Of a DNA stretch of 64,000 nt, positions 40,399-48,595 are shown piece after piece. Numbering within the stretch: the stretch's first letter is position 1; each line of letters begins with the position of its first letter. Source of the DNA: Burkholderiales bacterium (GTDB taxonomy: Bacteria > Pseudomonadota > Gammaproteobacteria > Burkholderiales > SG8-39). The DNA lies in NCBI GenBank assembly GCA_027493935.1, contig JAOSJV010000001.1:1922001-1986000 (forward strand), in the 5' to 3' direction. A program made the position numbers and the translations under genes. Below the pieces are notes generated by a model that saw nothing but the letters and a program-made list of their open reading frames with translations, did no database searches and was not told where the DNA came from.

Positions 40399-41408
40399 TC
40401 ATGCCGCCGAAGGCGGGCGGGCGGCGAAAAACGCACGCTCCGCAGCCTCCGGGAGGGCGACCCCGGTCAGGCGGGCGCCTTGGAGGAGCTCCCAGTAGTA
40501 GCGGTAGCTTGCGCGGTCGTGAAGCTCGCCGGCGTGCTGGATCGGACCCCAGTCGGCCTGCTGCGCGGCGAGCAGGATCGCGGCCGCGGCGGCGACCTCG
40601 GTGTGGTCGGGCTGCATCGCCTCGACGATCGGCCGGATCTGCGCCGGATGGATCGAATACATGCGCAGGAAGCCGAACTCGAGGCGCGCCCGCCGCGCGT
40701 CGGCCCCGATCTGCGCGGCGTTCTTGAGGTCGAGGGTGACGTTGTGCGCCGGCACCACGCCGTGGGCGAGCGCTGCCGCGACGAGCTCGGTCTTGGCGCG
40801 CACGAGCAGGTGGTGCTCGAACTGCCCGGGCGAGCGCATCGCCGCTGCCGGGATCGCGCCGTGGTGCGCCGAGACGAAATCGAGCAGGCCGAAATCGAGC
40901 GTCTGCACCCATGGCAGCCTGGCGATCTCGTGCGCCTCGCGCAGCGCGCCGTGCGTCTCCACCAGGACGTGGATCGGGAGCTCGCGGCGCACCCCGTGGC
41001 GGGCCGCGACCTGCTGGACATGGAGGATGGTCTCGGCGACCTGGGCGGCGCTGGTCGCCTTGGGGATGGTGACGTAGGCGAGGGCCGCGCCTGCCCCGCC
41101 GACGGTCGCCTCGATATCACGCCGGCACTGCGGGTGCGAGGGGGTCGTGGATGCGCACGCCGGCGCGTCCGGTGGCGGTTGGCTGGGCCGTTTAGCACAC
41201 GCACGATCATCTGCGCATGCTCGGTCTCGCGCCCGGCCGGCGCGCCGTCCTCGCAGTCGCAGGTCACATCGAACAGCGGCCCCATCTCGATCTGCAGCTC
41301 GAGCGCCTTCCGCATCAGGCGCTCGGTGCCCGCGTAGTGCTCGCAGGACGGGATCGCCGGGAATGGCTTCTCGCCCTTGAAGAGCGCGTCGTTAGGATGG
41401 GCGGGCAT
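40399..41408 (-). CDS. HpcH/HpaI aldolase / citrate-lyase-beta-like protein, two frameshifts
   Basis: About 336 residues of the CitE-like (beta/alpha)8 family, whose members split or hydrolyse malyl-CoA, citramalyl-CoA or citryl-CoA. The first part carries LFDVTCDCEDGAPAGRE with the metal-binding acidic residues. The middle is in another frame (RAGVRIHDP, then YVTIPKATSAAQVAETI). The last part holds the conserved ETHGAL and FGLLDFVSAHHG. Shifts lie near 41169-41172 and in the G5 run 41140-41144. Position beside mdh and acnA suggests a malyl-CoA or citramalyl-CoA related role; unproven. Confidence 0.75.
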
Positions 41409-41525
41409 GGCGTCGAGACGGTGAGCGGAGCGAGGGCGCGAATGCAATGAGCGCATGGACGGGGGAAGTGCGCGAACGGCGGCGCGCCGCGCTGCCCCGC
41501 CTCACGCCTTCACGTCCCCGCGTAT

Positions 41526-42509
41526 TCAACCGAGCAGATGCTTCACCGCGTCGCGCTCCTCGAGCAGCTCCTTCAGCGTGAGGTCCATGCGCTCGCGGCT
41601 GAAGGCATCGATCTCGAGGCCCGGGACGATCTGGTAGTCCCCGCCCGAGCAGGTGACCGGGAAGCCGTAGATGATGCCCTCGGCGATTCCGTAGCTGCCG
41701 TCGGACCGGACGCCCATCGTGACCCATCGGCCGTGCGTGCCGAGCGCCCAGTCGCGCACGTGGTCGATGGCGGCGTTCGCCGCCGACGCCGCGGACGAGG
41801 CGCCGCGCGCCTCGATGACCGCTGCGCCGCGCTTGCCGACGGTCGGAATGAAGGTCTCGCGGTTCCACTGGTCGTCGTTGATGAGCGCCTTGACTGGCTG
41901 TTTGCCAGCGGTCGCGAAGCGGTAGTCCGGATACATCGTCGGCGAGTGGTTGCCCCACACCGTCAACTTCTCGATGTCGCCGACGGTCTTGCCGATCTTC
42001 GCCGCGACTTGCGACACGGCGCGGTTGTGGTCGAGCCGCATCATGCCGGTGAAGTTGCGCGGATCGAGCCCCGGGGCGCAGCTCATGGCGATGAGCGCAT
42101 TCGTGTTCGCGGGATTGCCGACCACGAGCACCTTCACGGTACGCCTGGCCGCCGCGTCGAGCGCCTTGCCCTGCGCGGTGAAGATGGCGGCGTTCGCCTC
42201 GAGCAGGTCCTTGCGCTCCATGCCCTTGCTGCGCGGCCGGGCGCCGACGAGCAGGGCGTAGTCGGCGTCGCGGAACGCGACGTTCGGATCGTCGCTCGTC
42301 ACCACGCCCGCGAGGAGCGGGAAGGCGCAATCCTCCAGCTCCATCACCACGCCCTTCAGGGCGCCGAGTGCCTGCGGGATCTCGAGCAGCTGGAGCACCA
42401 CCGGCTGGTCCTTGCCGAGCATCTCGCCGCTCGCGATGCGGAAGAGCAGGCTGTAGCCGATCTGGCCAGCGGCACCGGTGACGGCGACCCGAACGGGGGA
42501 CTTGGACAT
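41526..42509 (-). CDS. mdh: Malate dehydrogenase
   Basis: A 327-residue NAD-dependent malate dehydrogenase, which oxidises malate to oxaloacetate. The nucleotide motif is [16 protein letters not shown] (9-24). Substrate Arg residues are in [15 protein letters not shown], the NPANTNA loop and [12 protein letters not shown] follow, and the catalytic His is in [12 protein letters not shown]. Length and motifs match the cytosolic-like type of Burkholderiales. ATG 42509 has a GGAGGAG site upstream. It is transcribed from a strong promoter near 42640 and is divergent from a GntR regulator gene. Confidence 0.93.
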   Translation of the reverse strand: MSKSPVRVAVTGAAGQIGYSLLFRIASGEMLGKDQPVVLQLLEIPQALGALKGVVMELEDCAFPLLAGVVTSDDPNVAFRDADYALLVGARPRSKGMERKDLLEANAAIFTAQGKALDAAARRTVKVLVVGNPANTNALIAMSCAPGLDPRNFTGMMRLDHNRAVSQVAAKIGKTVGDIEKLTVWGNHSPTMYPDYRFATAGKQPVKALINDDQWNRETFIPTVGKRGAAVIEARGASSAASAANAAIDHVRDWALGTHGRWVTMGVRSDGSYGIAEGIIYGFPVTCSGGDYQIVPGLEIDAFSRERMDLTLKELLEERDAVKHLLG

Positions 42510-42613
42510 GGGGCGAGACTCCTCCGAGGTGACGGACACGATGGTAGAAGGGTTGGCGGCGCGCCGCTCGACCAGACGGGTGGCGTGGATTGGTGCGCTG
42601 CAGCAAGCGTTCG

Positions 42614-42642
42614 AGTGTAGGTGCGCGCCCGGGAACTGTCAA
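42614..42642 (-). promoter_or_regulatory. Predicted sigma70 promoter of mdh
   Basis: On the minus strand a perfect -35 TTGACA (42637-42642) is separated by 17 bases from TACACT (42614-42619), a good -10. Transcription would start near 42607, giving a leader of about 100 bases before the mdh ATG at 42509. Confidence 0.55.
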
Positions 42643-42652
42643 TCTTGTCCTA

Positions 42653-42667
42653 TGTCTTTTATAAGAG
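42653..42667. promoter_or_regulatory. A/T-rich partial palindrome, candidate site for the GntR/UTRA regulator
   Basis: TGTCTTTTATAAGAG at 42653-42667 contains the dyad-like halves CTT and TATAAG and stands out in a G/C-rich gap. It lies about 40 bases before the regulator ATG and just upstream of the mdh -35 box, so it could serve both. TATAAG at 42660-42665 could also be the regulator's own -10. Confidence 0.35.
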
Positions 42668-42703
42668 TTAAGATCGCTCAAGGTCAAGGATCGCCGGGCC
42701 CAC

Positions 42704-43453
42704 ATGATCTACGCCGCCACGCTCAGCCCCGCAGCACCGACGTTCCTGCCTCTCTATCGGCAAATCAAGGCGCTCGTTCTGCGCAGCCTCGAGGCCGGCG
42801 AATGGAAGCCGGGCGAGGCGATTCCGAGCGAGAGCGAGCTCGCGGCGCGCTACCGCGTCAGCCAGGGCACGGTGCGCAAGGCGATCGACGAGCTCGCCGG
42901 CGAGAACCTGCTGGTCCGGCGCCAGGGGCGCGGGACGTTTGTCGCGACGCATGGCGAGCCGCGCGAGCAGTTCCGCTTCCTGCGCCTCGCGCCCGATCAC
43001 GGCGAGGCGGGATCCTACGCCAGCCGCACTTGCGAGTGCCGCCGCGGCCGCGCGGGCGCCGAGGCGGCCCGCGCACTGGACCTCAAGCCGGGCGACGCGG
43101 CCATCGCGATCCGCCGCGTGCTGCTGTTCGGCGGCGAGCCGATCGTGCTCGAGGAGATCACGCTGCCGGCCGCGCGGTTCAAGGGGCTCACCGCCGAGCG
43201 GCTCGCCGAGCACGAGGGCGCGTCGATCTACCACCTCTACGAGACCGACTTCGGCACGCGCATGATCCGCGCGGAGGAGAAGCTCAAGGCGGCTGCGGCC
43301 GACGCCGTGGCGGCGCGCCTGCTCGACGTGGCCGCGGGCACGCCGCTCCTGAGCATCGAGCGGATCGCGTTCACCTACGGCGACCGGCCCGTCGAGTGGC
43401 GCCGCGGCCTGTACCGAACCGACAGGCATCACTACACGAACGCGCTGTTCTGA
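42704..43453 (+). CDS. GntR-family transcriptional regulator, HutC/UTRA subfamily
   Basis: A 249-residue regulator. The winged helix covers about 12-75 (PLYRQIKALVLRSLEAGEW, SESELAARYRVSQGTVRKAI, QGRGTFVATHG). The UTRA effector domain follows (GGEPIVLEEITLPAARF, SIYHLYETDFG) and ends with the UTRA-typical YRTDRHHYTNALF. It lies between mdh (divergent) and sdhCDAB (same strand, 97 bases on), a position conserved in Burkholderiales. A local role in controlling TCA-cycle genes is therefore likely; the effector is not known from sequence. Confidence 0.85.
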   Translation: MIYAATLSPAAPTFLPLYRQIKALVLRSLEAGEWKPGEAIPSESELAARYRVSQGTVRKAIDELAGENLLVRRQGRGTFVATHGEPREQFRFLRLAPDHGEAGSYASRTCECRRGRAGAEAARALDLKPGDAAIAIRRVLLFGGEPIVLEEITLPAARFKGLTAERLAEHEGASIYHLYETDFGTRMIRAEEKLKAAAADAVAARLLDVAAGTPLLSIERIAFTYGDRPVEWRRGLYRTDRHHYTNALF

Positions 43454-43483
43454 CGCGGATGGCGAAAAATTCTGCTGATGGCT

Positions 43484-43492
43484 TGATATAAT
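43484..43492 (+). promoter_or_regulatory. Extended -10 promoter element before sdhC
   Basis: TG-A-TATAAT at 43484-43492 is a perfect extended -10. The -35 region (43464-43469, GAAAAA) is poor, as often with extended -10 promoters. It lies 58 bases before the sdhC ATG. A 7-bp hairpin CTCCGCG/CGCGGAG (43501-43507 / 43514-43520) follows in the leader. Confidence 0.55.
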
Positions 43493-43550
43493 CCGGCGCG
43501 CTCCGCGCGTCGCCGCGGAGCCGCGCGACGGAGCGAGGACTACGACGCCT

Positions 43551-43940
43551 ATGGCCGAACTGACTGCGAAAAGGAAGCGCCCCGTCTACCTGGACCTCGT
43601 GCGGATCCGTTTGCCGCTTCCCGGCTTCGTCTCGATCCTGCATCGCGTGAGCGGCGCGCTGCTGTTCTTCGCGGGCTTTGCGCTGCTCTGGCTGCTCGAC
43701 GCGAGTCTGCGCTCGCCGGAGCAGTACGAGGCGATGCGCGCTGTCGCGGCGCATCCGTTCGCGAAGCTCGTGCTCACCGTGCTCGCCTGGGCGTTCCTGC
43801 ATCACTTTTTCGCCGGCATCCGCTATTTGTTCATCGACGCAGACATCGGCGTGGCGCTCGGTGCGGCGCGCAAGTCGAGCTGGGCAGTGCTCGCCGCGAG
43901 CCTGCTCGTCACCGCCCTCGCGGCGGCGTGGCTCTGGTGA
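43551..43940 (+). CDS. sdhC: Succinate dehydrogenase cytochrome b556 subunit
   Basis: A 129-residue membrane anchor with three helices. The conserved opening KRPVYLDLVRIRLPLPGFVSILHRVSG holds the quinone-site Ser/Arg, and the heme-ligand His lies in AWAFLHHFFAGIRYL. With SdhD it anchors the SdhAB dimer and passes electrons to ubiquinone. It is the first gene of sdhCDAB-sdhE; the gap to sdhD is seven bases. Confidence 0.9.
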   Translation: MAELTAKRKRPVYLDLVRIRLPLPGFVSILHRVSGALLFFAGFALLWLLDASLRSPEQYEAMRAVAAHPFAKLVLTVLAWAFLHHFFAGIRYLFIDADIGVALGAARKSSWAVLAASLLVTALAAAWLW

Positions 43941-43947
43941 GGCGGCC

Positions 43948-44295
43948 ATGGTGAAGCGAATCGTCGTCGGCGCACACTACGGCTTTCGCGACTGGCTCGC
44001 GCAGCGCGTCACCGCCGGCGTCATGGCCGTCTACAGCGTTGTCTTCGTGATCGCCTACGCCGCCGCCGGCCCGGCCGACCACGCCGCCTGGCGCGCGTTC
44101 TTTTCGCAGGGGTGGTTGCGGCTCGCGACGCTCCTCTTCTTCGCGAGCCTCTGCTACCACGCCTGGATCGGCATGCGCGACATCCTGATGGACTACATCA
44201 AGCCGGTATGGCTGCGGCTGCTGCTGCAGGTGCTGGTCATCCTCACGCTCGCTGGCTACGCCGGCTGGGCGGTGCAGATCCTCTGGAGGGGTTGA
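43948..44295 (+). CDS. sdhD: Succinate dehydrogenase hydrophobic membrane anchor subunit
   Basis: A 115-residue protein with three hydrophobic helices. It opens VGAHYGFRDWLAQRVTAGVMAVY and carries the heme/quinone region LCYHAWIGMRDILMDYIKP, with His and Asp-Tyr in the places conserved in SdhD. ATG 43948 follows a GGAGGCGGCC-like stretch; a longer open frame upstream is a shadow of sdhC. Confidence 0.9.
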   Translation: MVKRIVVGAHYGFRDWLAQRVTAGVMAVYSVVFVIAYAAAGPADHAAWRAFFSQGWLRLATLLFFASLCYHAWIGMRDILMDYIKPVWLRLLLQVLVILTLAGYAGWAVQILWRG

Positions 44296-44298
44296 GCA

Positions 44299-46065
44299 AT
44301 GACGCTTCCGGTCAGGCGGTTCGACGCGGTCGTGGTCGGCGCGGGCGGCGCCGGTCTGCGCGCGGCGCTGCAGCTCTCCGAGGCGGGTCTGCGCGTCGCG
44401 GTGCTCTCCAAGGTGTTTCCGACGCGGTCGCACACGGTCGCAGCGCAGGGCGGCATCGGTGCGGCGCTCGGGAACATGGGCGAGGATTCCTGGCTCTGGC
44501 ACATGTACGACACGATCAAGGGCTCCGACTGGCTCGGCGACCAGGACGCGATCGAGTTCTTGTGCCGCGAGGCGCCGAAGGTCGTCATCGAGCTAGAGCA
44601 CTTCGGCATGCCGTTCGACCGCAACGAGAACGGCACCGTGTACCAGCGCCCGTTCGGCGGGCACATGCAGAACATGGGCGCAGGCCCGGCGGTGCAGCGC
44701 TCGTGCTGCGCGGCCGACCGCACCGGTCACGCGATGGTCCACACGCTCTACCAGCGCAACGTGCGCGCGAGCACGCAGTTCTTCGTCGAGTGGCTGGCGC
44801 TCGACCTGATCCGTGATCCCTCCGGACAGGTGCTCGGGGTCACCGCGCTCGAGATGGAGACCGGCGAGCTGAGCATCCTGCACGCGGGCGCGACGTTGCT
44901 CGCCACCGGTGGGTCCGGCCGCATGTTCCAGTCGTCGACCAACGCCTTCATCAACACCGGCGACGGCCTCGGCATGGCCGCGCGCGCCGGCATCCCGCTC
45001 GAGGACATGGAGTTCTACCAGTTCCATCCGACCGGGGTGTACGGCGCCGGCGTGCTGATCACCGAGGGGGTGCGCGGCGAGGGCGGGATGCTGCTCAACA
45101 AGACCGGCGAGAGGTTCATGGAGCGCTACGCGCCGAACGCGAAGGATCTGGCGAGCCGCGATGTGGTCTCGCGCGCGATGGCGACCGAGATCAAGGAGGG
45201 CCGCGGCTGCGGCCCGGACGGCGATTACGTGCTGCTCAAGCTCGATCACCTGGGGCCGGAGGTGATCGAGAAGCGGCTGCCGGGCATACGCGAGATCTCG
45301 ATCAAGTTTGCCAACGTCGATCCGGTGCGCGACCCGATCCCCGTGGTGCCGACCGCGCATTACCAGATGGGAGGCGTTCCGACGAACTATCGCGCCGAGG
45401 TGGTCGCGCCGAAGGGCGGCGACCCGAGCGCGGTGGTGCCGGGCTTCTACGCCGCAGGCGAGTGCGCGTGCGCCTCGGTGCACGGTGCAAACCGGCTCGG
45501 GACCAATTCGCTCACCGACCTGGTCGTGTTCGGCAAGGCGGCGGGCGACTCGGTGATCCAATTCCTGAAGGAGAACCCCGGCCTGAAGGACCTGCCGGCG
45601 GATGCGGCCGAGCGCTCGCTCGCGCGGCTCGCGCGGCTGGAGACGCAGAAGAACGGCGAGAGCGCGCACGAGGTCGGCGCCGAGCTGCGCCGCACGATGC
45701 AGGCGCACTGCGGCGTGTTCCGCTTCCCGGACATGCTCGAGCAGGGGCTGCGGCGCATCGGCGAGGTCGCCGAGCGCGTCGCGCGCGTGGAGATACGCGA
45801 CAAGAGCAAGGTCTTCAATACCGCGCGCATCGAGGCGCTCGAGCTCGACAACCTGATCGAGGCAGCACGCGCGACGATAGTCTCGGCGGCGGCGCGCAAG
45901 GAGTCGCGCGGCGCGCACGATCGCGCCGACTTCCACCAGCGCGACGACGCGAAGTGGCTGAAGCACTCGCTGTGGTATCGCGACGGCGATCGGATGGAGT
46001 ACAAGCCGGTGAACCTGCAGCCGCTCAGCGTCGAGTCCATTGCGCCGAAGGCGCGCACGTACTGA
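44299..46065 (+). CDS. sdhA: Succinate dehydrogenase flavoprotein subunit
   Basis: A 588-residue catalytic subunit. FAD dinucleotide motif VVGAGGAGLRAALQ at about 12-25, the covalent-FAD His in SHTVAAQGGI, the active-site segment FHPTGVYGAGVLITEGVRGEGG (with His and Arg), and SVHGANRLGTNSL near 395. The C-terminal KHSLWYRDGDRMEYKPV end is complete. It oxidises succinate to fumarate. It starts four bases after sdhD. Confidence 0.95.
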   Translation: MTLPVRRFDAVVVGAGGAGLRAALQLSEAGLRVAVLSKVFPTRSHTVAAQGGIGAALGNMGEDSWLWHMYDTIKGSDWLGDQDAIEFLCREAPKVVIELEHFGMPFDRNENGTVYQRPFGGHMQNMGAGPAVQRSCCAADRTGHAMVHTLYQRNVRASTQFFVEWLALDLIRDPSGQVLGVTALEMETGELSILHAGATLLATGGSGRMFQSSTNAFINTGDGLGMAARAGIPLEDMEFYQFHPTGVYGAGVLITEGVRGEGGMLLNKTGERFMERYAPNAKDLASRDVVSRAMATEIKEGRGCGPDGDYVLLKLDHLGPEVIEKRLPGIREISIKFANVDPVRDPIPVVPTAHYQMGGVPTNYRAEVVAPKGGDPSAVVPGFYAAGECACASVHGANRLGTNSLTDLVVFGKAAGDSVIQFLKENPGLKDLPADAAERSLARLARLETQKNGESAHEVGAELRRTMQAHCGVFRFPDMLEQGLRRIGEVAERVARVEIRDKSKVFNTARIEALELDNLIEAARATIVSAAARKESRGAHDRADFHQRDDAKWLKHSLWYRDGDRMEYKPVNLQPLSVESIAPKARTY

Positions 46066-46075
46066 CAGGAACGCC

Positions 46076-46771
46076 ATGCGTATCTCGATCTACCGCTACG
46101 ATCCCGACCGCGACGCGAAGCCCTACATGAAGGACTACGAGGTTCCGGTGGAGCCCGCCGACCGGATGCTGCTCGACCTCCTCGTCAAGGTGAAGGCGAT
46201 GGACGACGGCTTCGCCTTCCGGCGCTCGTGCCGCGAGGGCGTATGCGGTTCTGACGCGATGAACATCAACGGCAAGAACGGGCTCGCCTGCATCACCCGG
46301 ATCGCCGACCTGAAGGAGCCGGTCGTGCTGCGTCCGCTGCCCGGGCTGCCGGTGATCCGCGACCTGATCGTGGACATGACGCAGTTCTTCAAGCAGTACC
46401 ACTCGGTCAGACCCTACCTGGTGAACGACGAGCCGGCGCCGGAGCGCGAGCGCCTGCAGTCGCCGGAGGAGCGCGCCGAGCTCGATGGGCTGTACGAGTG
46501 CATCCTGTGCGCGTGCTGTTCGACCGCGTGCCCGTCGTTCTGGTGGAACCCGGACAAGTTCGTCGGGCCGGCAGGATTGCTGAACGCATACCGTTTTCTC
46601 GCGGACAGCCGCGACCGTGCGACCAACGAGCGGCTCGACAACCTGGAAGATCCGTACCGGCTGTTCCGCTGCCACACGATCATGAACTGCGTCGATGTGT
46701 GCCCGAAGAACCTGAACCCGACACGCGCCATCGGCAAGATCAAGGAGATGATGGTCAAGCGGACCGTCTGA
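46076..46771 (+). CDS. sdhB: Succinate dehydrogenase iron-sulfur subunit
   Basis: A 231-residue subunit with three clusters. The 2Fe-2S ligands are in CREGVCGSD and GLAC; the Asp in the third place is the same as in E. coli SdhB and is not a defect. The 4Fe-4S and 3Fe-4S motifs are CILCACCSTACP and CHTIMNCVDVCP. It carries electrons from FADH2 to the quinone site. ATG 46076 follows sdhA after ten bases; a longer open frame overlaps sdhA and is not used. Confidence 0.95.
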   Translation: MRISIYRYDPDRDAKPYMKDYEVPVEPADRMLLDLLVKVKAMDDGFAFRRSCREGVCGSDAMNINGKNGLACITRIADLKEPVVLRPLPGLPVIRDLIVDMTQFFKQYHSVRPYLVNDEPAPERERLQSPEERAELDGLYECILCACCSTACPSFWWNPDKFVGPAGLLNAYRFLADSRDRATNERLDNLEDPYRLFRCHTIMNCVDVCPKNLNPTRAIGKIKEMMVKRTV

Positions 46772-46835
46772 CGGCGCCAGCGCGTCAGGCGTGGGCGGCG
46801 AGGGCGAGCGCGTGAGCGGGCGTGCAGGAACGCGA

Positions 46836-47075
46836 ATGAGCGAGGCGGATCTGCGCCGGCTGCGGTGGCGCTGCCGGCGCGGCATGCTCGAGAACGACCT
46901 GGTGCTCGCGCGCTTTCTCGACCGGCACGGCGGCACGCTCGACGCCGAGCAGCTCGCGCAGCTGAACGCGCTCCTCGAGCTCGGGGATAATGAGCTGTGG
47001 GACGTGCTGAGCGGCCGGCAGGAGTGCGCCGAGGCCCGGCTCGCGCCGATGGTGAGGATGCTGCGCGAGTCCTAG
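46836..47075 (+). CDS. sdhE: FAD assembly factor SdhE
   Basis: A 79-residue protein of the SdhE/YgfY family with the diagnostic [15 protein letters not shown] (the RGxxE motif) and the Trp in [10 protein letters not shown]. It promotes covalent attachment of FAD to SdhA. ATG 46836 is preferred to GTG 46812 and an upstream ATG because the family begins close to this Met. It follows sdhB after 64 bases, as in other betaproteobacteria. Confidence 0.9.
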   Translation: MSEADLRRLRWRCRRGMLENDLVLARFLDRHGGTLDAEQLAQLNALLELGDNELWDVLSGRQECAEARLAPMVRMLRES

Positions 47076-47091
47076 CGGGGGCGGAGCAAGT

Positions 47092-47112
47092 CGTTCCCGC
47101 GGAGGCGGGGAT
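47092..47112. repeat. Short REP-like hairpin of the TTCCCGCG-AGGCGGG type
   Basis: The sequence CGTTCCCGCGGAGGCGGGGATC (47092-47112 and one base beyond) contains the small hairpin CCCGC/GCGGG. It resembles a dispersed intergenic repeat common in proteobacterial genomes. It lies just after sdhE. Confidence 0.5.
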
Positions 47113-47235
47113 CGGCAAGCCGCAGATTGCGTATGCTTTGGAGTCCGGCCTGCGTGGGGCGGACGCCGGGGTGCAGAGTTTGCTCAGGCGGAGTGTGCGG
47201 CCGGCCGAACGGGGCGGGTCACCCGCTCGTGCTTC

Positions 47236-47256
47236 GTCCCCGCGACGCGCGGGGAC
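47236..47256. promoter_or_regulatory. Perfect GC-rich hairpin before gltA
   Basis: GTCCCCGCG (47236-47244), a 3-base loop and CGCGGGGAC (47248-47256) form a perfect 9-bp hairpin ending 33 bases before the gltA ATG. There is no T tract. It could be an RNA stability or attenuation element in the sdh-gltA transcript; the function is unproven. Confidence 0.4.
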
Positions 47257-47289
47257 GCGGGCGGTGTGATTCGCGAAGAGGAGAGAGCC

Positions 47290-48582
47290 ATGACCGACAA
47301 GGCGACGTTGACCTGGGGCACAGGCCAGGCGGCCGAGTTCCCGATCCTGAAGGGGACCATCGGGCCGGACGTGATCGACATCCGGACGCTCTACGGCACG
47401 ACCGGCATGTTCACATACGACCCGGGCTACATGTCCACCGGTAGCACCAAGTCGGCGATCACCTACATCGACGGCGACAAGGGCATCCTGCTCTACCGCG
47501 GCTACCCGATCGAGCAGCTCGCCGTGCATTGCGACTTCCTCGAGGTGTCGTACCTCATCAAGCACGGCGAGCTGCCCAGCAAGGCGCAGTATGAGGACTG
47601 GGTCGGCAGGGTGAAGCGGCACACGATGGTGCACGAGCAGCTGGTGCGCTTCTACCAGGGGTTCCGGCGCGATGCGCACCCGATGGCGGTGCTGGTCGGC
47701 GTGGTCGGCGCGCTGTCCGCGTTCTATCACGACTCGCTCGACATCAACCATCCGGAGCACCGGATCATCGCGGCGATCCGGCTGATCGCCAAGCTGCCGA
47801 CGATCGTTGCGATGGCCTACAAGTACAACATGGGCCAGCCGTTCATGTACCCGCGCAACGACCTCTCGTACGCCGGGAACTTCATGCACATGATGTTCGC
47901 CACGCCGTGCGAGAAGTACGAGCCGAACCCGGTGCTGGTGCGGGCGCTCGACCGCATCCTCATCCTGCACGCGGACCACGAGCAGAACGCGTCGACCTCC
48001 ACGGTGCGCCTGGCCGGCTCCTCGGGCGCGAACCCGTTCGCCTGCATCGCGGCGGGCATCGCGTGCCTGTGGGGACCGGCGCACGGCGGCGCGAACGAGG
48101 CCGCGCTCGCCATGCTCGAGCAGATCGGCGACGCGTCGAAGATCCCGGAGTTCATCGCCAAGGTCAAGGACAAGAACTCCGGCGTGAAGCTGATGGGCTT
48201 CGGCCACCGCGTCTACAAGAACTACGACCCGCGCGCGAAGCTCATGCGCGAGACCTGCCACGAGGTGCTGCAGGAGCTGGGTCTCGGCAACGACCGGCTG
48301 TTCAAGCTGGCGATGGCGCTCGAGAGGATCGCGCTCGAGGACGACTACTTCGTGAGCCGCAAGCTCTACCCGAACGTCGATTTCTACTCGGGCATCGTGC
48401 AACGCGCGCTCGGCATCCCGACCAACCTCTTCACCGGCATCTTCGCCCTCGCGCGCACCGTCGGCTGGATCGCGCAGTGGAACGAGATGATCGCCGACCC
48501 GGAGCAGAAGATCGGCCGGCCGCGACAGCTCTACACCGGTCCGACCGCGCGCGAGGTCGTGCCGATGGTCAAGCGCGGCTAG
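47290..48582 (+). CDS. gltA: Citrate synthase (type II)
   Basis: A 430-residue hexameric-type citrate synthase, which condenses oxaloacetate and acetyl-CoA. Catalytic residues: His in [12 protein letters not shown], His in [16 protein letters not shown] and Asp in [10 protein letters not shown]. The N-terminal domain has the GYPIEQLA segment. ATG 47290 follows GAAGAGGAGAGAGCC, a strong ribosome site. It stands between sdhE (214 bases before) and sucA (13 bases after). Confidence 0.95.
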   Translation: MTDKATLTWGTGQAAEFPILKGTIGPDVIDIRTLYGTTGMFTYDPGYMSTGSTKSAITYIDGDKGILLYRGYPIEQLAVHCDFLEVSYLIKHGELPSKAQYEDWVGRVKRHTMVHEQLVRFYQGFRRDAHPMAVLVGVVGALSAFYHDSLDINHPEHRIIAAIRLIAKLPTIVAMAYKYNMGQPFMYPRNDLSYAGNFMHMMFATPCEKYEPNPVLVRALDRILILHADHEQNASTSTVRLAGSSGANPFACIAAGIACLWGPAHGGANEAALAMLEQIGDASKIPEFIAKVKDKNSGVKLMGFGHRVYKNYDPRAKLMRETCHEVLQELGLGNDRLFKLAMALERIALEDDYFVSRKLYPNVDFYSGIVQRALGIPTNLFTGIFALARTVGWIAQWNEMIADPEQKIGRPRQLYTGPTAREVVPMVKRG

Positions 48583-48595
48583 GGCGAAGGCCGTC

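Noticed and set aside
46247..46258. SdhB third 2Fe-2S ligand is Asp instead of Cys
   Set aside because: The same CGSD form is present in E. coli SdhB, so it is a known natural ligand set and not a defect.
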